Source: Rallus limicola
Lineage: Eukaryota > Chordata > Aves > Gruiformes > Rallidae
Length of the DNA stretch: 64,000 bases
NCBI GenBank assembly: GCA_022605955.1
Contig: JAKCOZ010000040.1
Coordinates: forward strand, 1,240,001-1,304,000
Direction of reading: 5' to 3'
Shown here: positions 22,948 to 33,119 of the stretch, in pieces
How positions within the stretch are numbered: the first letter of the stretch is position 1
Layout: each line of letters begins with the position of its first letter
The notes under the pieces: model-generated
What the model was told of the DNA's origin: nothing
Databases searched by the model: none
The model's input: the letters and a program-made list of their open reading frames with translations, nothing else
Made by a program: the position numbers and the translations under genes

Positions 22948-23014
22948 CTGGGTCCCAAGCAGAAGGAGGCAAGAGAAGCGGGTGAGCAGGTGCCGAGTTG
23001 GGCTGGCTTTTATC
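22948..23014 (-). promoter_or_regulatory. Keratin gene 2 TATA box and noncoding exon 1
   Basis: On the minus strand, a GATAAAAG TATA box at 23007-23014. A short noncoding exon ends at 22948 (CCAG followed by GTGAGT), then an intron of about 380 bp leads to exon 2. It aligns with the gene 1 promoter (17345-17411), sharing the CTCCTTCT exon word and the TATA context. Confidence 0.8.
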
Positions 23015-23945
23015 CTGGGCCTTTCCTGCCCCAGGCTGCCAGAAGCATCCCTTGGAGAGGGGATTCTTTTCTCACCTGCTCATCTTGAATGCAAAACAGC
23101 CCAGGGAATGCTCTGGGCTGTGCTCTGGCTTCCTGAACTGCATGTCCTGCCTTATGCCAGGCACATTCCCCAGTGAATTCCCCCCATTTTGTGGGACAGG
23201 ATGAGAGGCCCAAGTATTTCCGGAGCAGAAAATGTCAGTGTGAGCAGAGGATTCATTGCATGTGATGAGAGACTCCAAGAGAGGTCACGCAAGAGCAAGA
23301 GCTAGCACACACACACACATAGACGTACACTAGGCCTCTCATCATCTGGAATGAACTGAGGAGACTCAAGACACCCAAACAGAAGCTGTCTGCACTGTCC
23401 AGGGCCATCACACAGGCCATGGGCTTAACAGAATCTTACTCTATTGTCCTCTGTGTCCAAAGGTTCAGTGATGCTGAGCAAAGACTTGTGCACCTGAGGA
23501 GAGCAGGAGATGCAGCTGATGAGAGTGAGGTGCCCAGCTCGAGGGTATTCACCGGCACAGAAGCCCTCTCTCTGCTGTCTGTCTTTCCTAGAGGACCCTG
23601 GAAATGGGCTTTAGACAGGGCACAGAAGTGCTTGTAGGCTCTGGCAGGGCAGCCTGTGGCCTGACTTCTGATCCCACGCTGAATCAATCCATGCAGAGGT
23701 GACCAGATATGCAGGGCCTGCTGGGAGCTCATGCTGGCTGGGGAGTTCAGAGGCCACAAGAGCTGACTTGCAGGATCAGTGTCTCCACATGGCTGGTTTG
23801 TCCCATTTCCCGTGCAGGTCTGCTTTGGGATGGGGTAAGTCCTGTGTGTGAGCTGATGGCTCATTGCTGACTGTGGGAAGAGCCTGTAGAGTCTGTCAGA
23901 GAGTGTCCAGAGGAGGCCACAAAAGTGATCAGAGGGCTGGAACCC
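23015..23945. other. Upstream spacer of keratin gene 2, no gene seen
   Basis: The first ~200 bp resemble the gene 1 upstream spacer. A short (AC)n run lies near 23305-23320. Block B lacks about 127 bp of this region (near 23441-23567). No coding exon recognised. Confidence 0.5.
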
Positions 23946-24890
23946 TGTGGTGGTTTGGCCCTGGCTAGAGGCCAGATGCCCACCAAGCCTCTCGCTCACT
24001 CCCCTTTTCAGCCAAAATAGGGAGAAAATATATATTGGGAGGCTTAGGACTTGAGATAAGGACAGAGGGATCACTCTGCAATCAGTGTCATGGGCAAAAT
24101 CGACTCAACACAGAATAAAGGAAAGAGAAGTGATTTATTACACTACAGCTACACACTCAGGGAACCAGAGTCGGGTAATGAGAAGCGTGCCCAGGTCTTT
24201 AAGTACGTTTTCCCCACCCCTTCCCGTCTTAGCAGACTTACACTTCATCACAATTTTACTCTCTTCTTCCCCCCCCAGCATGGCGTGGGGAGGGGCAGGG
24301 AATGGGCAGTGGGGTTCCGGTCAGTTCCTCACAAGCTGCTTTCCTTCCCCAGATCTTAACACTTCTACTCCCCCCACCCCTCCCTTCTTCACAGACTTGA
24401 CTTTAATCATCATTTCGCTCCCTTCTTCCCCCCATTAGCACAGGGAGGGGCAGGGAATGGGGAATGTGGGTTTTCTGTCCATTCCTCCCAAGTAGTTTTC
24501 CTTCCTAGCTGTGGGGGACATTCCACACAGACACCCTTCCTCTGCGGCACCGTGGGGGTCCCACCTACGGGGGACAGTCCTCCACGAACTTCTGCAGTGT
24601 GAGTCCTCTCTATCGGGGAGTCATCTCCTCACCACGGGCCTCAGAAGGGCTCCCTTTCATGGGGTGCTGACCTTTGGCCGCAGACTGCTCCATTCTGGTT
24701 CCCCCCAGAGTCACCAGTCCCCCAACAAACGTGCTGAGGCCTGGATCAATCTCTTCAACAGGTCTAGATCGTCTCTGCTCCCCGTCCTTGGCAATGGGCA
24801 GTGAGAGGACACCCACTCCACCATGGTGTTCTCCACAGGCTGCAGGAGAATCTCTCTCTCCAGCACCCAGAGGGCCTCATTATTGGTGCA
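23946..24890. mobile_element. Avian LTR (ERV-type), LTR2, inverted relative to LTR1
   Basis: Begins TGTGGTGGTTTGGCCCTGGC and carries GAGATAAGGACAGAGGGATC, an AATAAA-containing segment near 24115 and a series of CCACGGG / TCCACGAACT motifs, all typical of a common bird LTR. The far end is truncated just before a CR1. No viral genes adjoin it. Confidence 0.75.
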
Positions 24891-24914
24891 TGTCCAGCTT
24901 TTCATCCGTCTGTG

Positions 24915-25385
24915 TCACAGCATCACAGAAAGTCAGGAGTTGGAAGGGGCCTCGAAAGATCATCTAGTCCACTCCCAGTGCCAGAGCAGAATCACCCAGA
25001 CTAAATCACACAGGAATGCATGCAGGTGGGTTTGGAATGTCTCAAGAGAAGAAGACTCCCCAACCTGTCTGGTCAGTCTGTCCCAGGGCTCTGTCACCCT
25101 CACAGTGAAGAAGTTCCTTCTTCTATTCACATGGAACTTCCTCTGCTCCAGCCTGCACTCAGTCTCCTCCAAGCTAAAGAGGCCCAGCTCCCTCAGCCTC
25201 TCCTCACAAGGAAGGTGTTCCATGCCTGTAATCTCCTTGCTGGCCCTGCACTGGTCTCTTCCAAGGAGTTCTCTCTCCTTCTGGAACTGAGAGGCCCAGA
25301 ACTGGACCCAGTATTCCAGGTGTGGTCTCTACAGGGCAGAGTAGAAGGGGAGAAGGACCTCTCTTGACCTACTAAGCACCCCCGT
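24915..25385 (-). mobile_element. CR1 LINE, 5'-truncated
   Basis: Reverse-oriented CR1. The 3' terminus is at 24915 (CACAGCATCACAGAAAGTCA, GGAGTTGGAAGGGGCCTCG), with the usual CATCTAGTCCA word, and it extends to the GGCAGAGTAGAAGGGGAGAA segment. It is more diverged than the copies at 7.5 and 12 kb. Confidence 0.85.
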
Positions 25386-25612
25386 TCTAATAATACCCAG
25401 GGGGGTATTCTGGGAATGGGGGATGCTGAGAAGGTGCAGATATCTAATGCCTTCTTTGCTTTAGTCTCCCCTTCAGAGATTCCCCTGGGAATCTCCCTGA
25501 CTACTGGCAGTGGTCAGCATGGATTCACTGAGGGGAGATCCTGCTCTACCAATGTCACAGCCTTCTATGATGTAACCACTGGCTGTGCAACTGAAGGGAG
25601 AGCAGTGGATCC
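25386..25612 (+). mobile_element. CR1 ORF2 fragment abutting V2
   Basis: Forward CR1 reverse-transcriptase region: the words AATGCCTTCTTTGC and, in one frame, QHGFTEGRSCSTN and TAFYDVTTG. It ends at 25612, exactly where similarity to the V1 5' flank begins, 117 bp before the V2 leader ATG. It therefore replaced the distal V2 upstream region. Confidence 0.75.
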
Positions 25613-25729
25613 CCGGCGCAGGGCTCAGCCCCGGGGCGGAGCTGGCAGCAGCAGTGCCCTGAAGAGAGAGAGGAGGCGGTGGAGAGGAGGTGCTGCGGCC
25701 AGAGGCAGCAGAGAGCCGGGGCTGGCAGG

Positions 25730-26557
25730 ATGCGGCGGGGCCGGGGCGCAGGGCTGGCGGGGCTGGCCGCGGTGCTGCTGGGTGCGTGTGTGGGGCTGCC
25801 GGGGCTGGTGCCGGTGCTGAGCCTGGGCTGGCCCCGCAGGTCTCTCGGGCTTCTTCATAGACCTCTGCCCTGAAATACATTCCAACACATCCCTTCCTCT
25901 GCTATCGTCCCGCAACCCCACCAAAACCCACTGCTTTCTTCTTGGTACCATTCTGCTTGTTTCCTTCTTTTCTTGTGTGGTTTTCTAGCAATGCGTGAAG
26001 CCCTTGCGTCCCACGTCCCTGATTTCTTTCTTTCCTTTATCCTCCTTTTCAGTGCCTCTGCCTTCATCCCATCATTCACACATTCCTGTCTCCAGCAGCT
26101 ATTATTCCTGGGCACTTTGGTTCCTGCCCAGGCTGGAAACCCTTCTCCTCCTCATCTGGTCATGGTGCTGGTGCTTGTGCGGGATTTGCTCTGGCAAACA
26201 CCAGGCCGGGCTGGGCAGAAAGCAGTTTCTGAGGTTTTTCCTTCTCTTTCTCCTTCCTGGCAGCAGCTGTGGGCAGAGCCCAGGTGCAGCAGGAGCCGTC
26301 GGCAGCGACCACCGAGGGCATCGCCATCACCATCAACTGCTCGCACCCCAACAGAAAGACATACGACTACATCTTCTGGTACCGTCAGCTGCCGGGCAGA
26401 GGCCCCGAGTTCCTTGTGAGCACACTCAAAGAGCCCAAGGATCTGAAGAAGCCGTTGGGGAAGCTGTGGGTGTCGTCAGACCGACGGTCCAGCAGCCTGC
26501 TGCTGTCCCGGCCCCGGCGCAGGGACGCGGCGGTGTATTACTGCGCCGTGTGGGAGG
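25730..26557 (+). CDS. T-cell receptor alpha/delta-type V gene segment (block A, V2)
   Basis: Paralogue of V1 with the same two-exon structure: leader 25730-25781 (MRRGRGAGLAGLAAVLLG) and V exon 26264-26557. The frameworks are nearly identical: ITINCSHP with the first Cys, FWYRQLPGRGPEF, the DRRSSSLLLSRPRRRD strand and YYCAVW with the second Cys. The differences concentrate in the CDR1 and CDR2 regions (NRKTYDYIF, and a Lys-rich STLKEPKDLKKP), as expected for V segments that differ in binding surface. The exon ends at an RSS with a 23-bp spacer. Both exons are open. The block B counterpart would lie beyond the window end. Confidence 0.85.
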
Positions 26558-26596
26558 CACGGGGAGAGGAGCCGGGGCTGCGACCGGGCACGAACC
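26558..26596 (+). other. V recombination signal sequence, 23-bp spacer
   Basis: Heptamer CACGGGG (26558-26564), 23-bp spacer, nonamer GCACGAACC (26588-26596). Both elements are identical to those of V1. Confidence 0.75.
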
Positions 26597-28129
26597 GCCG
26601 CGGGCGGGGCCGGGCGTGTGTGTCGGGGTCGGGGGCACAGCCCCGGCCGGGCCCAACAGGGGGCGCTGCTGCTCGTGCCTGGCTCGCTCCCCGCTCCCCG
26701 GGCAGCCTGAGACGGGCCGTGCAAGGCCGGGGGGGCAGCAGCATGTGTCCCACAGGGCTCTCCTGCTTCCCCAGAAAGGGCTCAGAGCCTGCGGGGTGAC
26801 GTGGCACCCTCTGGCCTGTCCGGAACGGCCTGCCAGCCTTGTGTCTGCAAGGGATCGCAGAGGGCACAGGTTCCCTTCCAGCCCAGCTCAGGCTGGTTCT
26901 GCTCTGGCCTCTGTCCCCCCTTCCCAAGGATGCTGAGCTCTTTTGCCCGCTCTGAATGCAGTAGCAGACACAGAAGTGCTGTGCAGCCCAGACACCCCTA
27001 GAAACACCCTTGTTCACAGACACGCTGACAGACACTCTCTCTCCCATGGGCATTGCCACGGGCACACGCAAACCCACGGGCACACCTATGCGCACAGGCC
27101 TGGCCAGATGCACGTGCACATGAGGAAGCACAGCCTGTCCCCACACACGCTGAGAGCCAGGACTCCACCGGCCAGCTCTCTGTTCCCCTGACAGCTCGAG
27201 GCCTTGAAGGCCCAGGGCCTAGAAGGGGAATCAGGCACCAGCCTGATCGCTGGGGCATTCAATGACAGCTGGGGCCTTGTGGGCTTCTCTGGGTCAGGCA
27301 GGAGTCGTTCAATCAGTGGTGTTCTCATTATGGAAAGGAGAGAAGGTGTCTTGGGGTTCAAGCCTGGGTCTGGAGACCATCCCTATTGCTGCAGCTCCAG
27401 CTGTTTATCTCTTGGCAATCTCACATAATCCCAAAGTTTCACAAGCTCTGGCCCACCCCTGGTGATCACCGCAGGGCGGCTCTGGGACCAGTTCCAGCTT
27501 CAGCACAGGGAGAGCTGCTGCCCTGACATGCTCCCACAGCAGCAAAGGGTTTTGTGGCTAAGGTGAGTGGATGCCCTGCAGCTGCAGATGGTGAGGGTGG
27601 GACTCCAGAGAGGAAGCTAGCCTGATGAAGTTCTCCTTCAGAGAAATACTCTCTCTTCAGCTGAGAAGGAAATCTTTAATGGAGCCTTAAAAGAAAGACA
27701 GAAAGAGAGATATTTTACCAGTGGCATCCTGCCCACCCCATCTCATGCATCAGCTTCTGAGACACTTGTTGAGAGAAGAAAACAAACATCAAGCAGCCTT
27801 TCTATGCTGCTGCCCCCCAGGGCACTCTAGCGCAGTCCTTGGAGCCCTCCTTCTGCCCTATGTCAGGGACTTCCTCCAGCCCTGCCTCATTTCTTCTGCA
27901 GTGGGTCCAGGCTGTACAACTCCATCCAAGACCTCCATGGGGGCTGAGATCACCAGGCAGAGGTGGGCAACAGGCCCTGCCAAAGCTGGCCTTAGGCAAA
28001 GCTGCTTCATGCAGTCTTTAATAGAAAGAGCTGTTGTGCTCAGAGTACTGACCCTCCTGAGGTGGAGGAAAGGGATGGGCAGCAGAATGAAGGCCTCATA
28101 ATCTAAGGGAAATGGTTAGTGACCCTCTA
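26597..28129. other. V2 downstream region, no gene recognised
   Basis: The first ~100 bp match the V1 downstream flank. The CACG-rich stretch near 27000-27130 is low complexity. No J segment, constant exon or other coding exon was recognised on either strand. Confidence 0.45.
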
Positions 28130-29182
28130 CACCACTTACACATGCCCCAGTCTGTGGGGTCTGGAGAGATCCACCCAAGAGTACTGAGGGAGCTGGCGGA
28201 AGTGCTCACCAAGCCTTTTTCCATCACTTCTCAGCAGTCCACGCTAACTGGGAGGTCCGGAGTACTGGAGGTTATTCAATATCACATCCAACTACAGGAA
28301 GGGCAGGAAGGAAGATCTGGGGAACTTCAGGCCTGTCCGCTTGACCGTGTGCTGGGGAAAGTTGTGGAGGAGATTGTCTCGAGTGCCATCACGTGGCACA
28401 TGCAGGACAGCCAGGTGATCAGGCTCAGTCAGCAATGACTTATCAAAGGGAGGTATTTCTTGACTAATCAAATCTCCATCTCTGACGAGGTGACCTGTTT
28501 AGTTGATGAAGGAAAGGCTGTGGATATTTTCCACTTGGACATTAGGAGAGCCTTTGACACTACTTCCCCAGTGTTCTGGAGAAACTGGCTGCTCATTGCT
28601 TGAAGGGGCAGAGTGTTTGCAGGGTAAAAAGCTGGCTGGATGCCCAGACCCAAAGAGTTGTGGTGGAGTTAAATCAGGCCGGTGTCCAGTCACAAGTGGT
28701 GTTCCCCATGGCTTTCTACTGGGTCAAGTTCTCTTTAATATCCCTATCAATGATCTGAATTGGGGGATCAAGTGCACCCTCCATGTGTTTCAAGACAACA
28801 CATGGTTGTATGGGAAGGTTGTTCTTCTTGAGGGAAGGCTGAGTGGGATTGGTGGGCCAAGACAAACTATGAGATTCCATAAGGGTCAGTAGCAGGTCCT
28901 GCACTTGGGTTGCAACAACCCCAGGCAATGCTACAGCTTGGGCGGGAGTGGCTGGAAAGCTGCCCAGAGGACAAGGACCTGGGGATATAAGTCAGCAGCT
29001 GAATGAAGATGCAGTGTGCTCAGGTAGCTGAGCAGGCAACCAGCATCCTGGCTTCTATCAGAAGTAGTATCACCAGCAGGAGTCGGGCAGTGATCATCCC
29101 TTTGCAATTGGCCCCAGTGAGGCTGCACCTCAAGTACTGTGTTTGGTTTTGGGTTCCTCAGGACAAGACAGACATTGAGTGC
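28130..29182 (+). mobile_element. CR1 LINE ORF2 remnant, broken
   Basis: A long forward CR1 fragment covering late reverse transcriptase and the following region. Recognisable words are CTGAGGGAGCTGGCGGAAGT, TTCCACTTGGACATTAGGAG and TTCTACTGGGTCAAGTTCTC, later AGGCTGCACCTCAAGTACTG. Stops and frameshifts interrupt it, and both ends are truncated. It is not a functional element. Confidence 0.8.
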
Positions 29183-29560
29183 TCATGATGATCGGAAACC
29201 ATGTCAGCTGATGACATTGGCCAAGTGGTTGTTTTTCTCGGAGTCGCTTTTTTATTTCTTGGCTTCTGCCATATCCAGTCCCTCAGGGAGGCCTCTTCTG
29301 GGTTCTCAGAGGAGCTCCAGGGTTTCTGGGGCAGGAAGGTGTCAGTTGAAGGAATGAAGGAGATGAATGACAAGGACTCAGAATTCCTTCAAGGTCCAAC
29401 TGACACTTTCTCCTAGTGATGAAGAGAGATGAGAAAATTGTACAAACTCAACAACGATGTTTGTTTCTAGTCCCAGAGATAGATGAGCAAATTGTGTGCA
29501 CCTCTCACGCATGCAATGGGACCGTTAATCCCATTAACATTGAACCACATGACTATCGAA
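29183..29560. other. Boundary sequence between CR1 and satellite
   Basis: Contains an unrecognised 71-residue frame (29201-29416, +) beginning MSADDIG followed by a hydrophobic stretch. I cannot assign it and it may be chance. The satellite starts at 29561 after CATGACTATCGAA. Confidence 0.4.
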
Positions 29561-32500
29561 CCGGAAAAAAAAAACGGAAAAAAAACCGGAAAAAAAAACC
29601 GGAAAAAAAAAAGGGAAAAAAAAAAGAAAAAAAAAAGGAAAAAAAAAGGAAAAAAAAAAAAAAAAACCCGAAAAAAAAACCGGAAAAAAAAAACGGAAAA
29701 AAAAACCGGAAAAAAAAAAGGGAAAAAAAAAGAAAAAAAAAAGGAAAAAAAAAAAAAACACCGAAAAAAAAACCGGAAAAAAAAAACGGAAAAAAAAACC
29801 GGAAAAAAAAAGGGAAAAAAAAACGGAAAAAAAAGGAAAAAAAAAAAGGCGAGGGGACTAAAAAAAAAAAGAAAAAAAAAAGAAAAAAAAAAAGAAAAAA
29901 AAAAAGGCGAGGGGACTCAAAAAAAAAAAAGAAAAAAAAAGGAAAAAAAAAAGAAAAAAAACAGAAAAAAAAAAAGATAAAAACGAAAAAAAAAAACGGA
30001 AAAAAAAAACGGAAAAAAAACCCGGAAAAAAACCGAAAAAAAACCGGAAAAAAAAACCGGCAAAAAAAAACGGAAAAAAAAAAAAGGGAAAAAAAAAAGG
30101 GAAAAAAAAACGGAAAAAAAAAAAGAAAAAAAAACCGGAAAAAAAACGGGAAAAAAAACGAAAAAAAAGAAAAAAAAGGAAAAAAAAGGAAAAAAACCGG
30201 AAAAAAAAAACGGAAAAAAAAAAGAAAAGAAAAAAAGGCGAGGGGACTCAAAAAAAAAACGGAAAAAAAAGAAAAAAAAACGGAAAAAAAAAAAAGGAAA
30301 AAAGGAAAAAAAAACCGGAAAAAAAAACCGGAAAGAAAAAAGGAAAAAAAAAAGAAAAAAAAAAAAAAGCGAGGAGACTCAAAAAAAAAAAAGAAAAAAA
30401 AGGAAAAAAAAAAAAGAAAAAAAACGGAAAAAAAAACGGAAAAAAAACGGGAAAAAAAACGGAAAAAAAAAACGGAAAAAAAAAAGAAAAAAAAACGGAA
30501 AAAAAAAGAAAAAAAAAAGGAAAAAAAAAAAGAAAAAAAAAGAAAAAAAAAAGGCGAGGGGCCTTAAAAAAAAAAAGACAAAAAAAAAGAAAAAAAAAAG
30601 GTAAAAAAAAAGGAAAAAAAAAGGAAAATAACCCGGAAAAAAAAACCGGAAAAAAAAAAAGAAAAAAAAACGAAAAAAAAAAAAACAAAAAAAAAGGAAA
30701 AAAAAGGAAAAAAAAAAAAAGGAAAAAAACCGGAAAAAAAAACCGGAAAAAAAAAGGAAAAAAAAAAAAAAGGCGAAGAGACTCAAAAAAAAAAAGAAAA
30801 AAAAAGGAAAAAAAAAAGAAAAAAACGGAAAAAAAACGGAAAAAAAAACGGAAAAAAAAAGGAAAAAAAAAAAAAAGAAAAAAGGAAAAAAAGGAAAAAA
30901 AAACGGAAAAAAAAACGGAAAAAAAAGGGAAAAAAAAAGGGAAAAAAAAGGGAAAAAAAAAAGGAAAAAAAAGGAATAAAAAAGGAAAAAAAAAAAGGCG
31001 AAGGGACTCCAAAAAAAAAAGAAAAAAAAAAGAAAAAAAAAAGAAAAAAAAAAGGAAAAAAAAAGGAAAAAAAAAGAAAAAAAAAAAGAAAAAAAAACCT
31101 GAAAAAAAAAACGGAAAAAAAAACCGGAAAAAAAAAAGGGAAAAAAAAACGGAAAAAAAAGGAAAAAAAAAAAAGGCGAGGGGACTAAAAAAAAAAGAAA
31201 AAAAAAAGAAAAAAAAAAGAAAAAAAAAAGGCGAGGGGACTCAAAAAAAAAAAGAAAAAAAAAGGAAAAAAAAAAAGAAAAAAAAACGGAAAAAAAAAAA
31301 GATAAAAACGAAAAAAAAAAAACGGAAAAAAAACCCGGAAAAAAAAACCGGAAAAAAACCGAAAAAAAACCGGAAAAAAAAACCGGCAAAAAAAAACGGA
31401 AAAAAAAAAAGGGAAAAAAAAAAGGGAAAAAAAACGGAAAAAAAAAAGAAAAAAAACCCGGAAAAAAAAACGGGAAAAAAAAACGAAAAAAAAGAAAAAA
31501 AAGGAAAAAAAAGGAAAAAAACCGGAAAAAAAAAACGGAAAAAAAACCCGGGAAAAAAAACGGAAAAAAAAAAGAAAAGAAAAAAAGGCGAGGGGACTCA
31601 AAAAAAAAACGGAAAAAAAAGAAAAAAAAACGGAAAAAAAAAAAAGGAAAAAAGGAAAAAAAAAAACGGAAAAAAAACCGGAAAAAAAAACCGGAAAGAA
31701 AAAAGGAAAAAAAAAAGAAAAAAAAAAAAAAGCGAGGAGACTCAAAAAAAAAAAAAGAAAAAAAAGGAAAAAAAAAAAAAAAAAAAAAACGGAAAAAAAA
31801 ACGGAAAAAAAAATGGAAAAAAAAACGGAAAAAAAAAACGGAAAAAAAAAAGAAAAAAAAACGGAAAAAAAAAGAAAAAAAAAAGGAAAAAAAAAGGAAA
31901 AAAAAAGAAAAAAAAAAAGGCGAGGGGCCTTAAAAAAAAAAGACAAAAAAAAAGAAAAAAAAAAGGTAAAAAAAAAGGAAAAAAAAAGGAAAATAACCCG
32001 GAAAAAAAAACCGGAAAAAAAAAACGAAAAAAAACGAAAAAAAAAAAACAAAAAAAAAAAAGGAAAAAAAGGAAAAAAAAAAAAAGGAAAAAAAAAGGAA
32101 AAAAAAAAAACGGAAAAAAAAAGGAAAAAAAAAAAGAAAAAAAAAATAAAGGCGAGGAGACTCAAAAAAAAAAGAAAAAAAAAGGAAAAAAAAAAGAAAA
32201 AAAGGGAAAAAAAACGGAAAAAAAAACGGAAAAAAAAAGGAAAAAAAAAAAAACAAAAAAAAAAGGGAAAAAAAAAGGGAAAAAAAAAAGGGAAAAAAAA
32301 ACCGAAAAAAAAAACGGGAAAAAACCCGAAAAAAAAGAAAAGAAAAAAAACGGAAAATAAAACGGGAAAAAAACCGGAAAAAAAAAACAGGAAAACAAAA
32401 CGGAAAAAAAAAAGGGACAAAAAAACGGAAAAAAAAGGAAAAAAAAAAGAAAAAAAAAAAAAGCGAGGAGACTCAAAAAAAAAAAAGAAAAAAAAGGAAA

Positions 32501-33087
32501 AAAAAAAAGAAAAAAAACGGAAAAAAAAAAGGAAAAAAAACCGGGAAAAAAAACGGAAAAAAAACGGAAAAAAAAAAGAAAAAAAAACGGAAAAAAAAAA
32601 GAAAAAAAAAAGGAAAAAAAAAAGGAAAAAAAAAGAAAAAAAAAAGGCGAGGGGCCTTAAAAAAAAAAAGACAAAAAAAAAGAAAAAAAAAAGTTAAAAA
32701 AAAAGGAAAAAAAAAGGAAAATAACCCGGAAAAAAAAACCGGAAAAAAAAAAAGGAAAAAAACGAAAAAAAAAAAACAAAAAAAAGGAAAAAAAAGGAAA
32801 AAAAAAAAAAGGAAAAAAACCGGAAAAAAAAACCGGAAAAAAAAAGGAAAAAAAAAAATAAAGGCGAGGAGACTCAAAAAAAAAAAGAAAAAAAAAGGAA
32901 AAAAAACGGAAAAAAAAACGGAAAAAAAAAGGAAAAAAAAAAAAAAAGAAAAAAAGGAAAAAAAGGAAAAAAAACGGAAAAAAAAAAACGGAAAAAAAAA
33001 AGGGAAAAAAAAAGGGAAAAAAAAGGGAAAAAAAAAAGGAAAAAAAAGGAATAAAAAAGGAAAAAAAAAAAGGCGAAGGGACTCCAA

Positions 33088-33119
<32 letters not shown>

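Noticed and set aside
23305..23320. Possible CRISPR-like or regulatory repeat at the ACACAC run
   Set aside because: A plain short dinucleotide microsatellite in a eukaryotic genome.
26597..28129. J segments or TCR constant exons downstream of V2
   Set aside because: Searched by eye for FGxG-type J motifs beside a 12-spacer RSS and for constant-domain Cys/Trp patterns; none was convincing.
29201..29416. 71-codon plus-strand frame starting MSADDIG with a hydrophobic segment
   Set aside because: Not recognisable, no splice or promoter context, lies between a CR1 end and the satellite, and is not repeated elsewhere in the window. Mentioned only as a boundary sequence.
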